A stretch of 64,000 nt of DNA from Hordeum vulgare subsp. vulgare (GCF_904849725.1 NC_058518.1:395237581-395301580); one strand, 5' to 3'; counted from the stretch's first letter, positions 40,820 through 52,679 are shown. Numbers and translations: made by a program. Notes: generated by a model from the sequence alone, not told the origin.

Positions 40820-43800
40820 TTATCTATGTAAGAAATTGGTGTTTGCAGCTGGCTTCACCGTCTTGCTCCTGGTTTCCCTAGTTGAGATGCTCTTTTCTTT
40901 CAGACTCTTGTTCCTTTTGATCTTGGGCTTTACTTGGTGTTTTCCCCGTGGAGGTGTTGATGGAGTAGTTCCACTCGCCGAGCACTTGACGACCATTTGA
41001 CGGTCATCTATGGGTTCAGTAATCTTTAAAGGCACAATTGGAACAATTACCCCCTCCTCTTCCTCTCTAATAGCTTCAAAACCATCAAAGGCCATGGTTT
41101 CAAAATCTTCTGCTTCATTTGCTGGTGCATTCTCCACTGCATCTTCAATCTCCATTGTTGTTGCATTCTCCACTGCATCTTCAATCTCCATTGCTGTTGC
41201 ATTCTCCACTGCATCTTCAATCTCCATTGCTGCTGCATTCTCCTCAGCATTGGCTGATGTCCATCTTTCCTCCTCTCCAAATGATGCATCCACTGCATTG
41301 GCACAAAGCCTAGCAATATGCCTCAGAACTCCACATTTTTTGCAAGCACGCTTCTTTGGTAGACGACCCTCCTCACTTGCTCTAATCCTCTGGTTCCTTG
41401 GTCTTACCGGTGGTCTAGTAATGACAGGAGCGTGGAGTTTGAACCCTGGATCTACTATGATCCATTGATCTTTCCCCAATAGTGCAGGCACATTGTCTGC
41501 ATAAGCAGCCATAAATTTGGCAACAAAGAAATACTCAGAGCAATATTGATCAACTTCACCATCTGCACCCCCGATAACGGTCATCAGATGTAGGGCATGT
41601 ATGCATGGCTTCCCACAGATTTGCCATTGCCTACAAGTACATTCTCTAGTACTTAGGTTCACAGGATACCTCCACACCCTATTTTTAGTGTCATTATAGG
41701 TAACCTCTCTCTCATATGTACCAGATCGAATACATTTCATCTTCAGGCCTCTTGCCTTCAAGTGCAATGCCTTAATCAGTGATGGGAGCATTTGATGACC
41801 AACATATTGTGTTTCTGCAATTTTTGCGAAGAGCCATCTTTATCATGATCATTTGCCTCATCTTGTCAAATGCTTGCCACAACAAGAGCCCTTTCACTGA
41901 CTTGAACTTTGAATTGAAGCACTCTGCAAGGTTACTGGTCACATAATCTACTTTGCAGACTTCGTTGAATTTGCTTCTTGACCACACTTTACCATGATGT
42001 GCATCCATGTACTCCTTCACAAGAGGATTTTGAGCATACAACACTCTCAAATGGTGTTCATGCTTCCTTTTGCTACATGTATATGATGCTGGCCATAAGT
42101 TCTCATCATAAACTTTACCTTTGAACTTCTTTTTGAAATTATGCGCTAGGTGTCGCATACATTCCCTATGCTCCACTCCAGGGAATACAATTTCCACTGC
42201 ACTCTCTAAACCCTTGCAAGCATCTGTGTGTATAGCTAGACCTGAGGGTGTGCCTATAATGTTGCGCAACTGCTGCAGAAACCAGACCCAACTTTCCTCA
42301 GACTCTGCCTCCACCACACCAAATGCAACTGGGAATAGCCAGTTGTGTCCATCAACTGCAGAAGCTGCTACTAGCTGTCCTCTCCATCTTCCAGTCAAAT
42401 GTGTAGCATCTACAACCAAATAGGGCCTGCAACCATCTAGAAACCCCTGCCAGCAAGCCTTGAAACAAACAAAAGCCCTTCTGAAGCACTCCTTCTGAAA
42501 TGACTTCCCTTTTATTTTGAATTGAACTGTATGCTTGTCAATCTCTACAACACTCCCTGGACTTGCCATCTCCACTTCAGCTTTGAAAGTGTAAAGCAGC
42601 TGAAAACTGTCATTCCATTGACCATTAATTCTGTCAAGAGCCTTTTCCCTAGCATTGAAAATTCTCATGTAAGGAATTTCTATCTTGTACTTCTCAAAAA
42701 GCTTCCCATGGAGTGCTATTGGACCAAGTCCAGGTTCTTATCTCAGCCAATCCAATATAGCATCTACCACCCACCTAGTTTTTGCTAGCTTGGTTTTGGC
42801 CTTCCCCCCTCCCCTCCAGGTGGACATGTGTGCTTGTGTGGGTTTTTCTTTATCTGAAACAAAATAAAAGGGTAAAAAACAGTTAAGAAACCTTACTCAA
42901 CAATCTGAAACTAAATTACTAACTGAACTTGGATTACCTGAATATATTTGCTCTTTCTCATACGAGATGCATGCAACTTCCACCTACACCTAGGATATGG
43001 ACAAAAAACTGTGAACCTTGCTGGCTCACTCCTTTTAATCTTATAGGTGTTTTCAGATGTAATGCACCATGTTGTCACTGCATTCCGACAGTCCACCATT
43101 GATTGGAAAATGGTACCTACACTAAGCTCAGGTTTTTCCCTGTTCCACTCAATTGTTGGCATGTCATCACCATCGTATTCATCCTCGATTAAGTTGTCCA
43201 TGTTCTCCACCTTCTCTTCATCGTCAGTGTCATCAAACCTAGCTTGGATGATGGGCTCCTCCATATATTCGTCATCCACTGCTTGCTGACTGGCTACATC
43301 GACCAGTTCAGGAAACATCATCTCGTCTTCATCATCATTTGTAGGCACTGCCTCGTCAGGTTCTGCATCCTCTTCTACACCGACTGCAGAAGGTACACGA
43401 GAAGCAGCAGCTGAATCGGAACCACAATTGGCAGCAGGCATGTTGTGGCTCCATGAACCACTTGCTTTACTTGGTGTCGACCTACAAGGAGTGCCGGGGT
43501 GCTGGCTATTAGCACAGACAGATGATGTCTGAACTCCCTTCCCCTTCACCCGTTCTGCGCGTGGCTGAAGCACATCGATTTGGAGTTTACCGAATCGGCA
43601 ATCAGCAATCCCAGCAAAAAGCAACGGCATATGATCGTCGCAAGTTAGTGGGAGAAATCTTTGCTCGTCACTGCTGAAGTAATTCAGTTCAACAACATCG
43701 ACATCACTCCAGGGATAGGTGTTTCTTAGCTCAGCTTGCAAATCTTTGAAAGATATGCTGGTTTCTACCACTTTGGGATAGAAAAATGATGAAATCAAAT

Positions 43801-44100
43801 GCGGTTTAGTACCACGCAGCACACTAGTTTCCATTCTAATCGCCAGCCGGAAAGCCAGCATGGGATCAATCCTATTTTGTTGAAGGAAATAAAGGCTTCA
43901 GTTAGCCGGGTAAAATCGAGCACAAATTCAAACGATTCAAGCAAACAGAAGTCAAATACGACCGACAATACGACTTAGAACGTCAAGTCGAGAGGAAACA
44001 ATGCTTACCCAGGTTTAATCCATGAATTATCTGCCGTGGATTCGACCCAATCCTCTCCACGGGCGAGTGCATTCCGGGCGTCCTCACTCAACATCGCCAT
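40820..44100 (-). pseudogene. MuDR-type transposase of the MULE, damaged
   Basis: Three exons on the minus strand: 44100-44009 (MAMLSEDARNALARGED...), 43871-42938, and 42853-40820, with GT-AG introns that keep phase. Exon 2 ends with the MuDR N-terminal domain (SVGTIFQSMVDCRNAVTTW, then TVFCPYPRCRWKLHASRMRK). Exon 3 has the DDE core (YLVVDATHLTGRWRGQL; LAIHTDACKGLESAVE) and a SWIM zinc finger (STRECTCRQWQICGKPCIHA). It also has a zinc-knuckle-like CKKCGVLRHIARLC and a Lys-rich tail. The protein would bind the terminal repeats and catalyse cut-and-paste movement. Three lesions are seen: a frame change in the G run near 42808-42822, an in-frame TAA at 42740-42738, and a 1-nt shift near 41826-41836. 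So this copy is not expected to make an active enzyme. Confidence 0.92.
41127..41247. repeat. 36-bp minisatellite in the transposase gene
   Basis: Three to four copies of a 36-bp unit (CATTCTCCACTGCATCTTCA...) code on the minus strand for the acidic 12-residue repeat ENATAMEIEDAV, just after the zinc-knuckle region. The unit length is a multiple of three, so the frame is kept. Confidence 0.9.
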
Positions 44101-44944
44101 GTAATCCTAGATGGGGAGGTGGGCTATATCTGGCGGAGACGCGACGTCGCCGACGAATGGAATAGGGGCATAGGGTGGAGGAAACAACAGCGGTGGACGC
44201 AGCACGACGCCGACGGAGGAGGCGGGGCGACGCGGTGCAGTGCAGACTGTCTAGATATGTTTCAGATTCAGACAAGCTGCCCAATACGTGTCTCCTTGCG
44301 GTCCCACCCGTCAGCAAGCAACAGTCAGACGAAGACTCGGCCCCACTCGTCAGCAATTAACGGTCAATGGACGGTCAATGGAAGGTCAAGATGACAAACG
44401 GCCGCTATGAGCATTTGTGAGAGTTTCAGCTAAGGAAGAGGGGAAAAGTGAGCAAACGTTTGGAGCATGGGGAAAAGTGAGCACAACTAAGGAACCAGGG
44501 GCACTAATTTAAATATCCCTTGAAGAATTTGATTGAACTATAAGAGATTTCTAAAGGCTTCACCCGAAGGATTGGTTATGTGTAGGCTTTCAGATGAGCA
44601 TCACTTGGAAAATTTTCCTTAGTATTATCTCGACCCCCTTTAACAGTACAGTGTTTCTATGACTTAAAAGAAAGGAAATGAAACTACGAAAACGAAAGTC
44701 TTTACGCTTCATAATCCTTGCATCAATATCTTCAAGGACACGCCAGTTTTCTCACTTTCAAAGTCTTCAGCAGAATATGAAAGTCTTCAGTCGAAAGACA
44801 GTCATTTTTAGGGGTCGACTTTCTTCGCATATATCAAACTTCTCAATGACTTATAGAGCACGTGTACACTCACAACACATTAGTCCCTTAACCTATAAGT
44901 CTTCAATACACCAAAATCACTAAGGGACACTAGATGCACTTACA

Positions 44945-45219
44945 CTTTGCCTTCGCGGGGAGGCAGTGGCCTCCCCCAGTCAGTGTCGTGGCTGTCCTTG
45001 GTGAAGGAACCGAACTAGAATAAGGGGAAGAGCGCTGTCGGTGCCATTGCCCCCCTCACTTCCTTCGATAGCTGGCTAAAAAGGCGGCTTCTCAATCATG
45101 CACTCGATCAACAATGGCGACGAGATAAAAAACATAATTTGCCATGTACTAGGGGTTTGTTCCTTTTGCAAGGTGGACATGCATTTTTTTGGCAAATGTG
45201 CAACGTTTGTGATTTAGTG
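44945..45219. other. Intergenic, nothing recognised
   Basis: A small GC-rich foldback (GGGGAGGCAGTGGCCTCCCCC, 44957-44977) is the only structure noted. It continues sequence from 38011 across the inserted LTR. Confidence 0.4.
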
Positions 45220-46290
45220 GTGATATGCTTGATTTAGGGGAATCGACCCTCAACAACTATGATCTTCTTAATGGCATGATTGGTGAATTCGGGACAAACG
45301 ATGTTGATTTCGAGGGCACATCATTGTCACTTCTCTATCATGATTCTGTCCAAGATATGGAGTTTGATCATTTTGATGCCACCTACTCCCAAAGAAGAAG
45401 GAAAATTGGGGAAGTAACTTTAAGCCCGGTGAGGATGCTACGTTTGTCCAGGCATTGCAAGATATCTCCTTGATGTGATCGTCGGAAGAATCAGTCCACA
45501 GGAAAGTACTGGACATGCATCGAGGAGCGTTTCATATTTTATCTTGGACGGAGAACAAAAAGGTACACTCAAATCTCTCACAAAACGATGGGTATGTTCA
45601 GAGATGTGTAGTCATTCCATGGGTTGCAAGGATCAAACGAAGCATGCTCCTTCTAGCGGTTCAATCATTGCTCAATATGTAAGCACATTTCCATTACTTT
45701 GAGCATTCTCATCAATCTGTGAATTTCTATTTTTTAGGACGAGATAGCTCAAGAAGGTGCAAACAAATGGCCATGTTGAAGGGCAAGCCGTTTTGCCTCC
45801 TATGTTGTTAGGATTTGTCGAAAGAGCATGAGAAGTGGAAGACAAGGTATGAGGACTACAATTCATAATCTATGAAGGCACCAATTCCTCTTTGGAGATG
45901 GACGATGATGGTGATAATGTTGATGGAGAGGAAGTGACAAATGTCCCTAGAAGTACCATTCTAACGTCTAGCATTGACTGACCCAAGGGGACGAAGAGAA
46001 GAAAGGAGGAGCTCAAGAAAGAAGAAAAGGTGGCCGCCATGAGAACAAGATCGATAAGTTGATGAGGGCAAGAAACGAGTACGCCGAGAAAAAGAAGCAA
46101 TAAAAGCTTTAGTTGAAGGATAAAAAGAATGAAGAGATGAAGGCGAGATAGGAGGCTATACAATAGAGCAAACAACGTCGGCTAGATATCGAGAAGAAGA
46201 TGATTCAACTTAAGTTGGAGATGGAGTGGAGTAGGTGGAGATGAAAGATGCCCGCCTACAGGACCTCAATCGGTTCATCACGATGTATCC
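45220..46290 (+). pseudogene. Harbinger ORF1-like (Myb/SANT, NAM-associated) remnant
   Basis: Broken + frames show FDATYSQRRRKIGEV, then KPGEDATFVQ-like and ISLDVIVGR (frame changes near 45410 and 45470). They continue with KGTLKSLTKRWVCSEMCSHS, GCKDQTKHAPSSGSIIAQY and a Lys-rich PKGTKRRKEELKKEE block, and end EMKDARLQDLNRFITMYPST. This order matches the SANT/trihelix-like plus NAM-associated proteins that PIF/Harbinger elements carry as ORF1, whose product helps the transposase reach the nucleus and bind DNA. At least four frame changes or stops are present. Terminal repeats were not located. Single-copy host relatives of this family exist, but the decay argues for a transposon relic. Confidence 0.65.
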
Positions 46291-46750
46291 GAGCACAATG
46301 AGAAGGCGCGAGATATCATCATACATTCGAGGGACCTCGAAGAAGAGCACAATACACATACCGTATGAGGAGGGGATGATGCACACTCCGGCAGAAGAGT
46401 TGGTGCACACAATGTCAAGGTGTTATTTGGACATGTCACTCGCTAATATTTTTGTTCTTGCAACTTCTCTAAAACCGTGTCCATGATTGCTTGATGCGCG
46501 AACAATTTATTTTTGAAAGGAATCTAAATGTTCAAATGAGAAAGCGGAAGAATAAAAATAAAGGCTGAGATATGACGACCTTGTTTTTGCGTGTAGTTTG
46601 GGCAGTCTCTACATTCATAGGAAGCATGCTCCATATACATTATGACAATCATAGATGTGACAACTATGCTAGAGTTGCTCCATCCAATGACAAACTGCAT
46701 CCTCATTTTACACTCCAACAAGAACTGAAACTGTTGAACTAAACACAATT
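46291..46750. other. Intergenic, nothing recognised
   Basis: AT-rich DNA with short chance frames only. Confidence 0.4.
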
Positions 46751-47084
46751 CGTGAATGAAATAAGGAAAAGCGTTAAAATCTACCGACTAATTTTTCTCC
46801 ATTGTAAGTCACGTCCTCCGCGCGACACATATCGTTGTGGGCCCTCCCCGCTTCCCCTCCATCCAGCCTGCCTTATCTTCTTCCGCTCATGCTCCTCCAC
46901 TAGTTCTCCTTCCTCTTCTTTTTCTTCCCCAATTCCATCTCTTTCTCCGTCGCTCTGCTTCCTGCCATGGCCCGGACCGCTGCGCTGCAGCGACGAAGGG
47001 GGTGATGACAATCGCTGGTGCTCCAGCCCACCTCACCACATCACGCAACCGCGGCGGCGCTGCAACGGGCGGAGGGTCGCGCGG

Positions 47085-47480
47085 CGGTGTTGCTGTGGAG
47101 CTTCACAAGCGACTGCCGCTGATGCGATGCAGCGCTCACTAGCGGCCCGGAGCTGCATTGCAGCGCTCGACGGCGGCTCGGAGCTGCGATGCAGCGCTCG
47201 ATGCTACAATGGAGCTTCATCGATGGTTGCCCGTGCTGCGATGCAACTCCGCAGTGCTACAATGGAGCTTCACCGACGGCTGTCGGTGCTGCGATGCAGC
47301 GACCGCCGGTGGCCTGGAGCTGCGATGTAGCGTTCGGTGCTATAATGGAGCTTCACCGACGACTGCTCGTGCTGCGATGCAACTCCGCGGTGCTACAATG
47401 GAGCTTCACCGGCGGCTGCCAGCGCTGCGATGCAGCAGTCACCGGCGGCCCGGAGCTATAATTGAGCTTCACCGACGACG
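47085..47480. repeat. GC-rich interspersed tandem repeats upstream of RPAC1
   Basis: GCTACAATGGAGCTTCACCG, GCTGCGATGCA and GGCCCGGAGCT phrases repeat about every 40-90 bp, for example near 47197, 47259, 47340 and 47390. Three overlapping frames stay open through them because of composition. The pattern is familiar from grass DNA-transposon relics, but no ends were found. Confidence 0.65.
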
Positions 47481-48138
47481 ATGGGTGTTGCGATGGAGCG
47501 CCTCCACGCAAGGGGTTGGCGCTACAGTGAAGCGTCGCCAACGGTCGGTGGTGGAGCACTGCTGCGCTAATGGCGAGGGGGTGTGGCTCCAGCTGCAAGC
47601 CGTGCGACGGTACTTCCCACGGCGAGGCACTTCGGTTGCTCCGTCGCGACTGCGGTGATAGAAGGACGACCCGGCGCGGTGACCAGATTCAATGGATGAC
47701 GAGCGACGGATCTGTCGGGCCAGGACCCGACTGATTTCTCGGTTGATCCGTAGTAGCCGCCATGAAATAATTAGGATGCAAGACGAGGGGTACAACAGCC
47801 GTTGGATGAAGATTGTATGGTGGATGGTGATGCTAATCCGCTTACAGGAAGGCCAGGCAGCACGGGATGCATGGCCCACCAAGACAGCTCTCAGGGCAGC
47901 TGACACCGGGGCCCACGGAGCGAGCACAGAAGGGTTTTAGTACTTCCCTGTATAGAAGAAGAGAAGAACCCCCCTGTCGCCGCCGCCGCCGCCGCGCCCA
48001 GCAAGCTTGCATCAGCCTCTATCTCATCCCCACTTCCTAGACGCCTCGTGCCCTCGTCCTCTCCCATCTCCGGCTGCCCCGCCGCCACGAGGCCACGACC
48101 GCCGCCCCCTCCCCCCAGCCTCGCTCACTCCCGCGGGG
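47481..48138 (+). promoter_or_regulatory. Probable promoter and 5' leader region of RPAC1
   Basis: The last 200 bp before the ATG are C-rich, with a CCG trinucleotide run (CGCCGCCGCCGCCGCCGCGC, 47978-47997) and pyrimidine tracts typical of a housekeeping-gene leader in grasses. No clear TATA box was found, which is usual for such genes. The transcription start cannot be placed from sequence alone. Confidence 0.35.
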
Positions 48139-51100
48139 ATGGAAAACCCCGGTGGATCCTCGTTGCCAGCCTTTCTTGAGCTCCAGCGCACCCGTGTTCT
48201 CTGCAAGGCCGATGCCCCCACTCATGTATCCATCTATTCCCTACCCCGTTCTTTTGCTTCTTTACATCTTAGTACTTCTCATACCCTTTTTTTGCCGCGT
48301 GCAGTGTTTTATGCGCTTAAATTGTTTGTGGTGACAAATCATGTCCTCTGCAGTGTAGACTTCTTATTTAGTAACCTAATTTCCCATGGAAACATAGTCG
48401 TTCTCTCTTAGCATCTACAGTGATTGGCCAATTATTAGAATATTGAAATGGATGCGATTTTGGTTTCAAGCACCGTTTTGATGTGCTATTTTGCTGCTGT
48501 TAAAAAGGCTTGAACATGTACTCTTAAATATCAACTCGTTTCAAAAAAAAATAATAATAAAAAAATATCAATGCTTGTTTACTTATGCTCGGTTTAGGAC
48601 TTCAATTAGAAAAAGGTTGGTACAGTGAGGCATTTACTTGGGAATTTGGTTGCAAACCAAAATCATCTTTTGTCAGTTTTGCAATGTTTATATATAATGT
48701 CATAATTGTCCAATTATACTGGCAAAATGTTGCTACTTTAAGAAAAGATTGAGGATTTATCATCTCCATATCGTTTTTGAAGCAATTTCTTTCTGTTTAA
48801 TTATTGAAGGTTGTTGTATGATTATGTGGATACCTCATATATTAATTTTGTATGTCTTCTCTTATATGTTTCAAAAGACAGAAGGGTTTCAATACTCGGG
48901 TGCTTTTGCTGCTATGGGAGTTGATACTAGTGTCTCGGTCGAGAAGTTCTGCAGTAACTTCAAAATCGAGATAAATCGACTTACAGAGGAGGATATGGAG
49001 TTTGATATGATTGGTGTTGATGCATCAATAGCTAATGCTTTCCGGAGAATACTCATTTCAGAGGTATGCATATTGTCGTCATCTGCTCCATCTCGATAAC
49101 TCTTGGTATTCCAATAAGTCTCCTGTTTAATATTTAAGCGTTATATATTCATTGTGTAATGTTAATCCATAGGTTCCTACAATGGCCATTGAGAAAGTTT
49201 TCATGGTTGACAATACCTCAGTTATAGCAGATGAGGTCCTTTCACACCGACTAGGCCTTATTCCACTTGATGCTGATCCAAGGCTTTTTGAGTATATCTC
49301 TGGTCAGTGCCATAAATTTTTGTAGTTTCACATTCATAAATGGGGTTGGTATCCAGCTTATGCTCTTCTTTTATTTTCTTTTGTAGATGATGTCCCAAAT
49401 GAAAGGAACACTATTGTGTACAAACTGCATGTTTCATGTGAAAAGGGTTCACAAAGGCTTACAGGTATATTCTTTGCCTGCAAGTTGGACCCTAGTGAAG
49501 TGTCCAATCATCCTACAATTTTCTTATTGGGAACTTTGCCCTTCAAACGAATATCATCAACAAATTATTTCTTCATCTATAATCAGCCCCAGCTTATTCT
49601 TCTGTATCATTTTTTTGGAACTAAATGCATACATGCCTTTACTTTTTGAATATTTTGTGTACAACCTGCACCTAAGCAAACCTATTTTGCTGATATGTAT
49701 TATGGAATGAGGATTCAAATAGGGGATAATTGGTTCTTGGTACTGTACTTCTGCTTATGTCCATTCCTGTAACATTGTTCGACTTAAAAGTCAAGCAGCG
49801 CCCAATCTCGTAATCTATTATCTTAATCAATCATCAATAAGTTACTTTGCTAACTAACTGTATCTTATGTCAATGATTAATTAGACATTTCAGTTTGGTT
49901 AGCTTGTTGTTCCTCTATACTGTTAGCATTATCCAATTTATTCACGTGATATGGCTGGGCTTTAGCAGTATACAATTGCTTACAGCTTTCTTGACTTGCA
50001 GTTAAGTCTGGTCAATTGGAGTGGTTGCCAGAAGGTAGCCAATTAACCATGGCATCTCCTGCGCAATCTGGGGACAATCAGAGGACCTACACATCCTTTG
50101 GTCAAAGCCAACAGAATACCTCTGAAAGGCCCCTTGGTGTGAAGTATAAAGACATAACAATTGCCAGGCTTGGGCCAGGACAGGTTATTTTGTTACTAAT
50201 AGTTATATTGCTTGGTACCATTAGCTGGTAGCTCTATCTTATGTCCTTTTGTTCATGGTATTTGGTTTGAAGTGTTTTCTTCAGTCCACATGGTACAAGA
50301 GAAAGCTTTAACACAGTCAATTCAGAGTTGTAACCTGCTTTGCTGTCATTTAGCTGAATAACCTTGTGTCGTGATTTAAATAATCAAGCCTAAGTTTATG
50401 TGAGTCAGTGTATGCCTAATAGAATTTTTTGATGCTACTTTAAAATTCTTGTACGCATTTTCAGGGAGTGCCGTTTGTGTTAAAAGCCAACCATCATGTG
50501 TTCTAATGGTTTTTGTTCTATTTCAGGCTATTGAGCTTGAGGCACATGCTGTTAAGGGAGTGGGGAAAGTTCATGCGAAGTGGTCTCCAGTTGCTACAGC
50601 CTGGTACAGGATGCTCCCTGAGGTAAGATTCTTGTTATGACATTTCGAGTAATTAAATGTCAAGTAACTGCAAAATGTTTGACTCCATTGCTGATTGTTG
50701 TATTATCATGTAGGTTGTTCTTCTCAAAGAAATTAAAGATGGTGATGCGGAGGAGCTAGTGAAAAAATGCCCAGTTAATGTTTTTGACATTGAAGACCTG
50801 GGAAACGGTAACTTGTCTTTGGCTTCCTATTTTGAGAGGCTGAGAAGTTTTAGCAGCTGTGGATGTGCTTGTTTATTGACTGTTGTATCTGAGTATTGTA
50901 GCAAGGGAGGGGTTTGTCAATCCTAGTAACACCAAGTCTACCAGATCATCGTTTTGTCATATCGCCTAAATTTTACTACTGTAGTATTTATTTACAAATA
51001 AGAAGTCCTAGGCCTAGTTTCATTTCCATTGAAAATGGAAGATCTAACCAACTGCAGTTATCAGTTTGATCTGTTTATACCACCACTACCCTGAAGATGG

Positions 51101-52679
51101 ACACAACCTCCATGACTACTAGATCATTACAGCCTAGTTCTTCCAAGGTCACCACATCTACCTTGAGCGTTTCCTTTCCTATGGTGCCCACAGTAGGCAA
51201 GCATTCCATTGTTGCTACAAATAGCCATCATAGCAGGTGCAGGTGACAAGGTGATATGGTCTCTCAGTTCTTCCAGGCTAACACATCTCCCTTGAGCATT
51301 TCCTTTCCTATGGTGCCAGCTATCTTTCTATAACTACATTGACGTCTCCAAAGTCCCAATAAGTTGTAACGCATAGCCCCAGCACAACAATCTCTTGACA
51401 CTTGACCCTGTCTCTATCTCTATCATGATACCTGCATCCGGAAGCAGCAATCTTTGGGAATAGTGAATAATTTCTCAGTTTCCATGCAAATTGCATCACT
51501 GCTGAAGAAATAATATCGATAGCTGTAAACATTGGAATCACCAAACGAGGACTAGCAATTCAATCATAGTTCATACTAGTATCTTTCCAACCAATTTCAG
51601 AAGTTCACTCCCCCATAGTTTGGCAACACCACACTCTGGAGACAGGCGAGTAATACTTTGGGACTCGAAGCAAAATATAAAAACATGTAAGGCACTCACA
51701 TTTTAGCTATTTTTGGTTAGAAAGCATCCGCAAAATTATATGGATTCTAGGTGGCCAGGAAATCTTCCAAAGTACAGGAATGAACACATGAGTACTCTAA
51801 TTGCCGAGCAGCAATTGGCTTGACACCAAGTTGTTATGCATTTTTGTCCACGATGGGTAAATTGGGGATAATATTCCAAAGAGACCGCGCTCTGTAATCC
51901 AATGGCAGGGCTTGTCCCTGATGCTTATTGGAACTTCTGTTTATTAATTGTTTGACTGAAATGGTTATACGCTAGTCCTCTATATAGGTCAACTAACTTG
52001 ATCCACAATTTCTTGTTCAATTCAACTCCAGAGGTGTCTTCTAAATGTTAACTTCAACTCAGCAGTCCCAAGTTGTCTTTAGTGTCCATAACTCCTGCTA
52101 TCGTTGGCTTGTCTGATCACTTCCGATTTATTTCGATGTTTACGAGCACTTGACTTCATTTCTAACATGCCAAATAACCTCAACATTCATTTTGCACTAG
52201 TTAATATCGGAACAAATTGGTTTGAAGTTCAAATAAGCAATTTGATTGCCCATGTGGTGTCAACATGGAAAATATCCTTAGTATTTATAGGCACCCATAT
52301 GTAGTGTCTTTAGTTCTTCAAGCTGCGTTCTCGCCCGAAGCTTATGTTAACCCCTTTTCTCTCCATGTTCAGGGAAGAAGAGAGCAGTTGTTGCAAAGCC
52401 AAGAGCATGCACCCTTTGCAGGGAATGTGTTAGACCAACTGATGATCAAGTAGAGCTACGGCGTGTTAGAGACCACTTCATCTGTAAGTAGCAAATGACC
52501 TGATTATAACGGTTCCGATTCTTGTAGCCTGCTGCTAACCACCATTTCTCTTGCTGCTTGTTTCTGCTGGTTTAGTTACAATCGAGTCCACCGGAGCTCT
52601 ACCCCCAGAGGTGCTCTTCACAGAGGCCGTGAAGATCCTTGAGGAGAAGTGCGAGAGGGTGATTTCTGAACTTTCTTGA
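48139..52679 (+). CDS. RPAC1: DNA-directed RNA polymerases I and III subunit RPAC1 (AC40)
   Basis: Nine exons join in frame: 48139-48225, 48878-49063, 49173-49302, 49387-49464, 50002-50183, 50527-50622, 50714-50807, 52373-52483, 52576-52679 (1068 nt, 355 aa). All introns are GT-AG. The product is the alpha-like subunit that pairs with AC19 to nucleate assembly of RNA polymerases I and III, which make rRNA and tRNA/5S RNA in the nucleus. The N-terminal alpha dimerisation motif is [20 protein letters not shown] (about 78-97), followed by [14 protein letters not shown] Cys cluster CTLCREC lies at 297-303, as in this family and its archaeal D-subunit relatives. Length is normal and no lesion is seen. 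Exon 2 must start at 48878; the next AG (48881) would break the frame. Confidence 0.97.
51137..51319. repeat. Local duplication in the large RPAC1 intron 7
   Basis: TAGTTCTTCCAAGGTCACCACATCTACCTTGAGCG...TTTCCTATGGTGCC (from about 51136) recurs from about 51265 with small changes. The 1565-bp intron is the longest in the gene; no coding or transposon domain was recognised in it. Confidence 0.65.

Larger units (their letters stand above)
39381..44519 (-). mobile_element. Complete Mutator-like element (MULE), 5139 bp, 9-bp TSD TTGAAGAAT
   Basis: Both ends carry long inverted repeats of about 110 bp. Left: GGGATTATTCC..., CCTTAGTTGTGCTC, then CTTAGCTGAAACTCTCACAA. The right end is the same in reverse complement, with scattered differences. 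TTGAAGAAT is duplicated at 39372-39380 and 44520-44528, and the flanks rejoin into one LTR. It carries a transposase gene on the minus strand (damaged) and a separate ORF on the + strand near the left end. Long repeats, a 9-bp target and a MuDR-type transposase identify the superfamily. The presence of both ends shows it moved as a unit into the LTR. Confidence 0.95.
38012..44944 (-). mobile_element. LTR (about 1.75 kb) on the minus strand, interrupted by a MITE and a complete MULE
   Basis: On the minus strand it begins TGTAAGTGCATCTAGTGTCC (right end, 44944) and ends in a GTCGATATAACGCACTTTTACA-type sequence (left end, about 38012). The two halves (38012-39371 and 44529-44944) join when the MULE and one copy of its target duplication are removed. 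No internal domain flanks it, so it is probably a solo LTR. The LTR target duplication is ambiguous: CTTTG occurs at 38009-38013 and 44945-44949, and GCCTT occurs at 38007-38011 and 44949-44953. Confidence 0.65.

Noticed and set aside
46752..47330. 192-codon + strand frame and its overlapping partners
   Set aside because: Low-complexity Ser/Pro and Arg/Cys/Ala sequence through GC-rich repeats, with frames open in several phases at once.
48882..48890. Alternative acceptor for RPAC1 exon 2 (AG at 48880-48881)
   Set aside because: It shifts the frame by one and destroys the conserved alpha-subunit motif that follows; 48878 keeps it.
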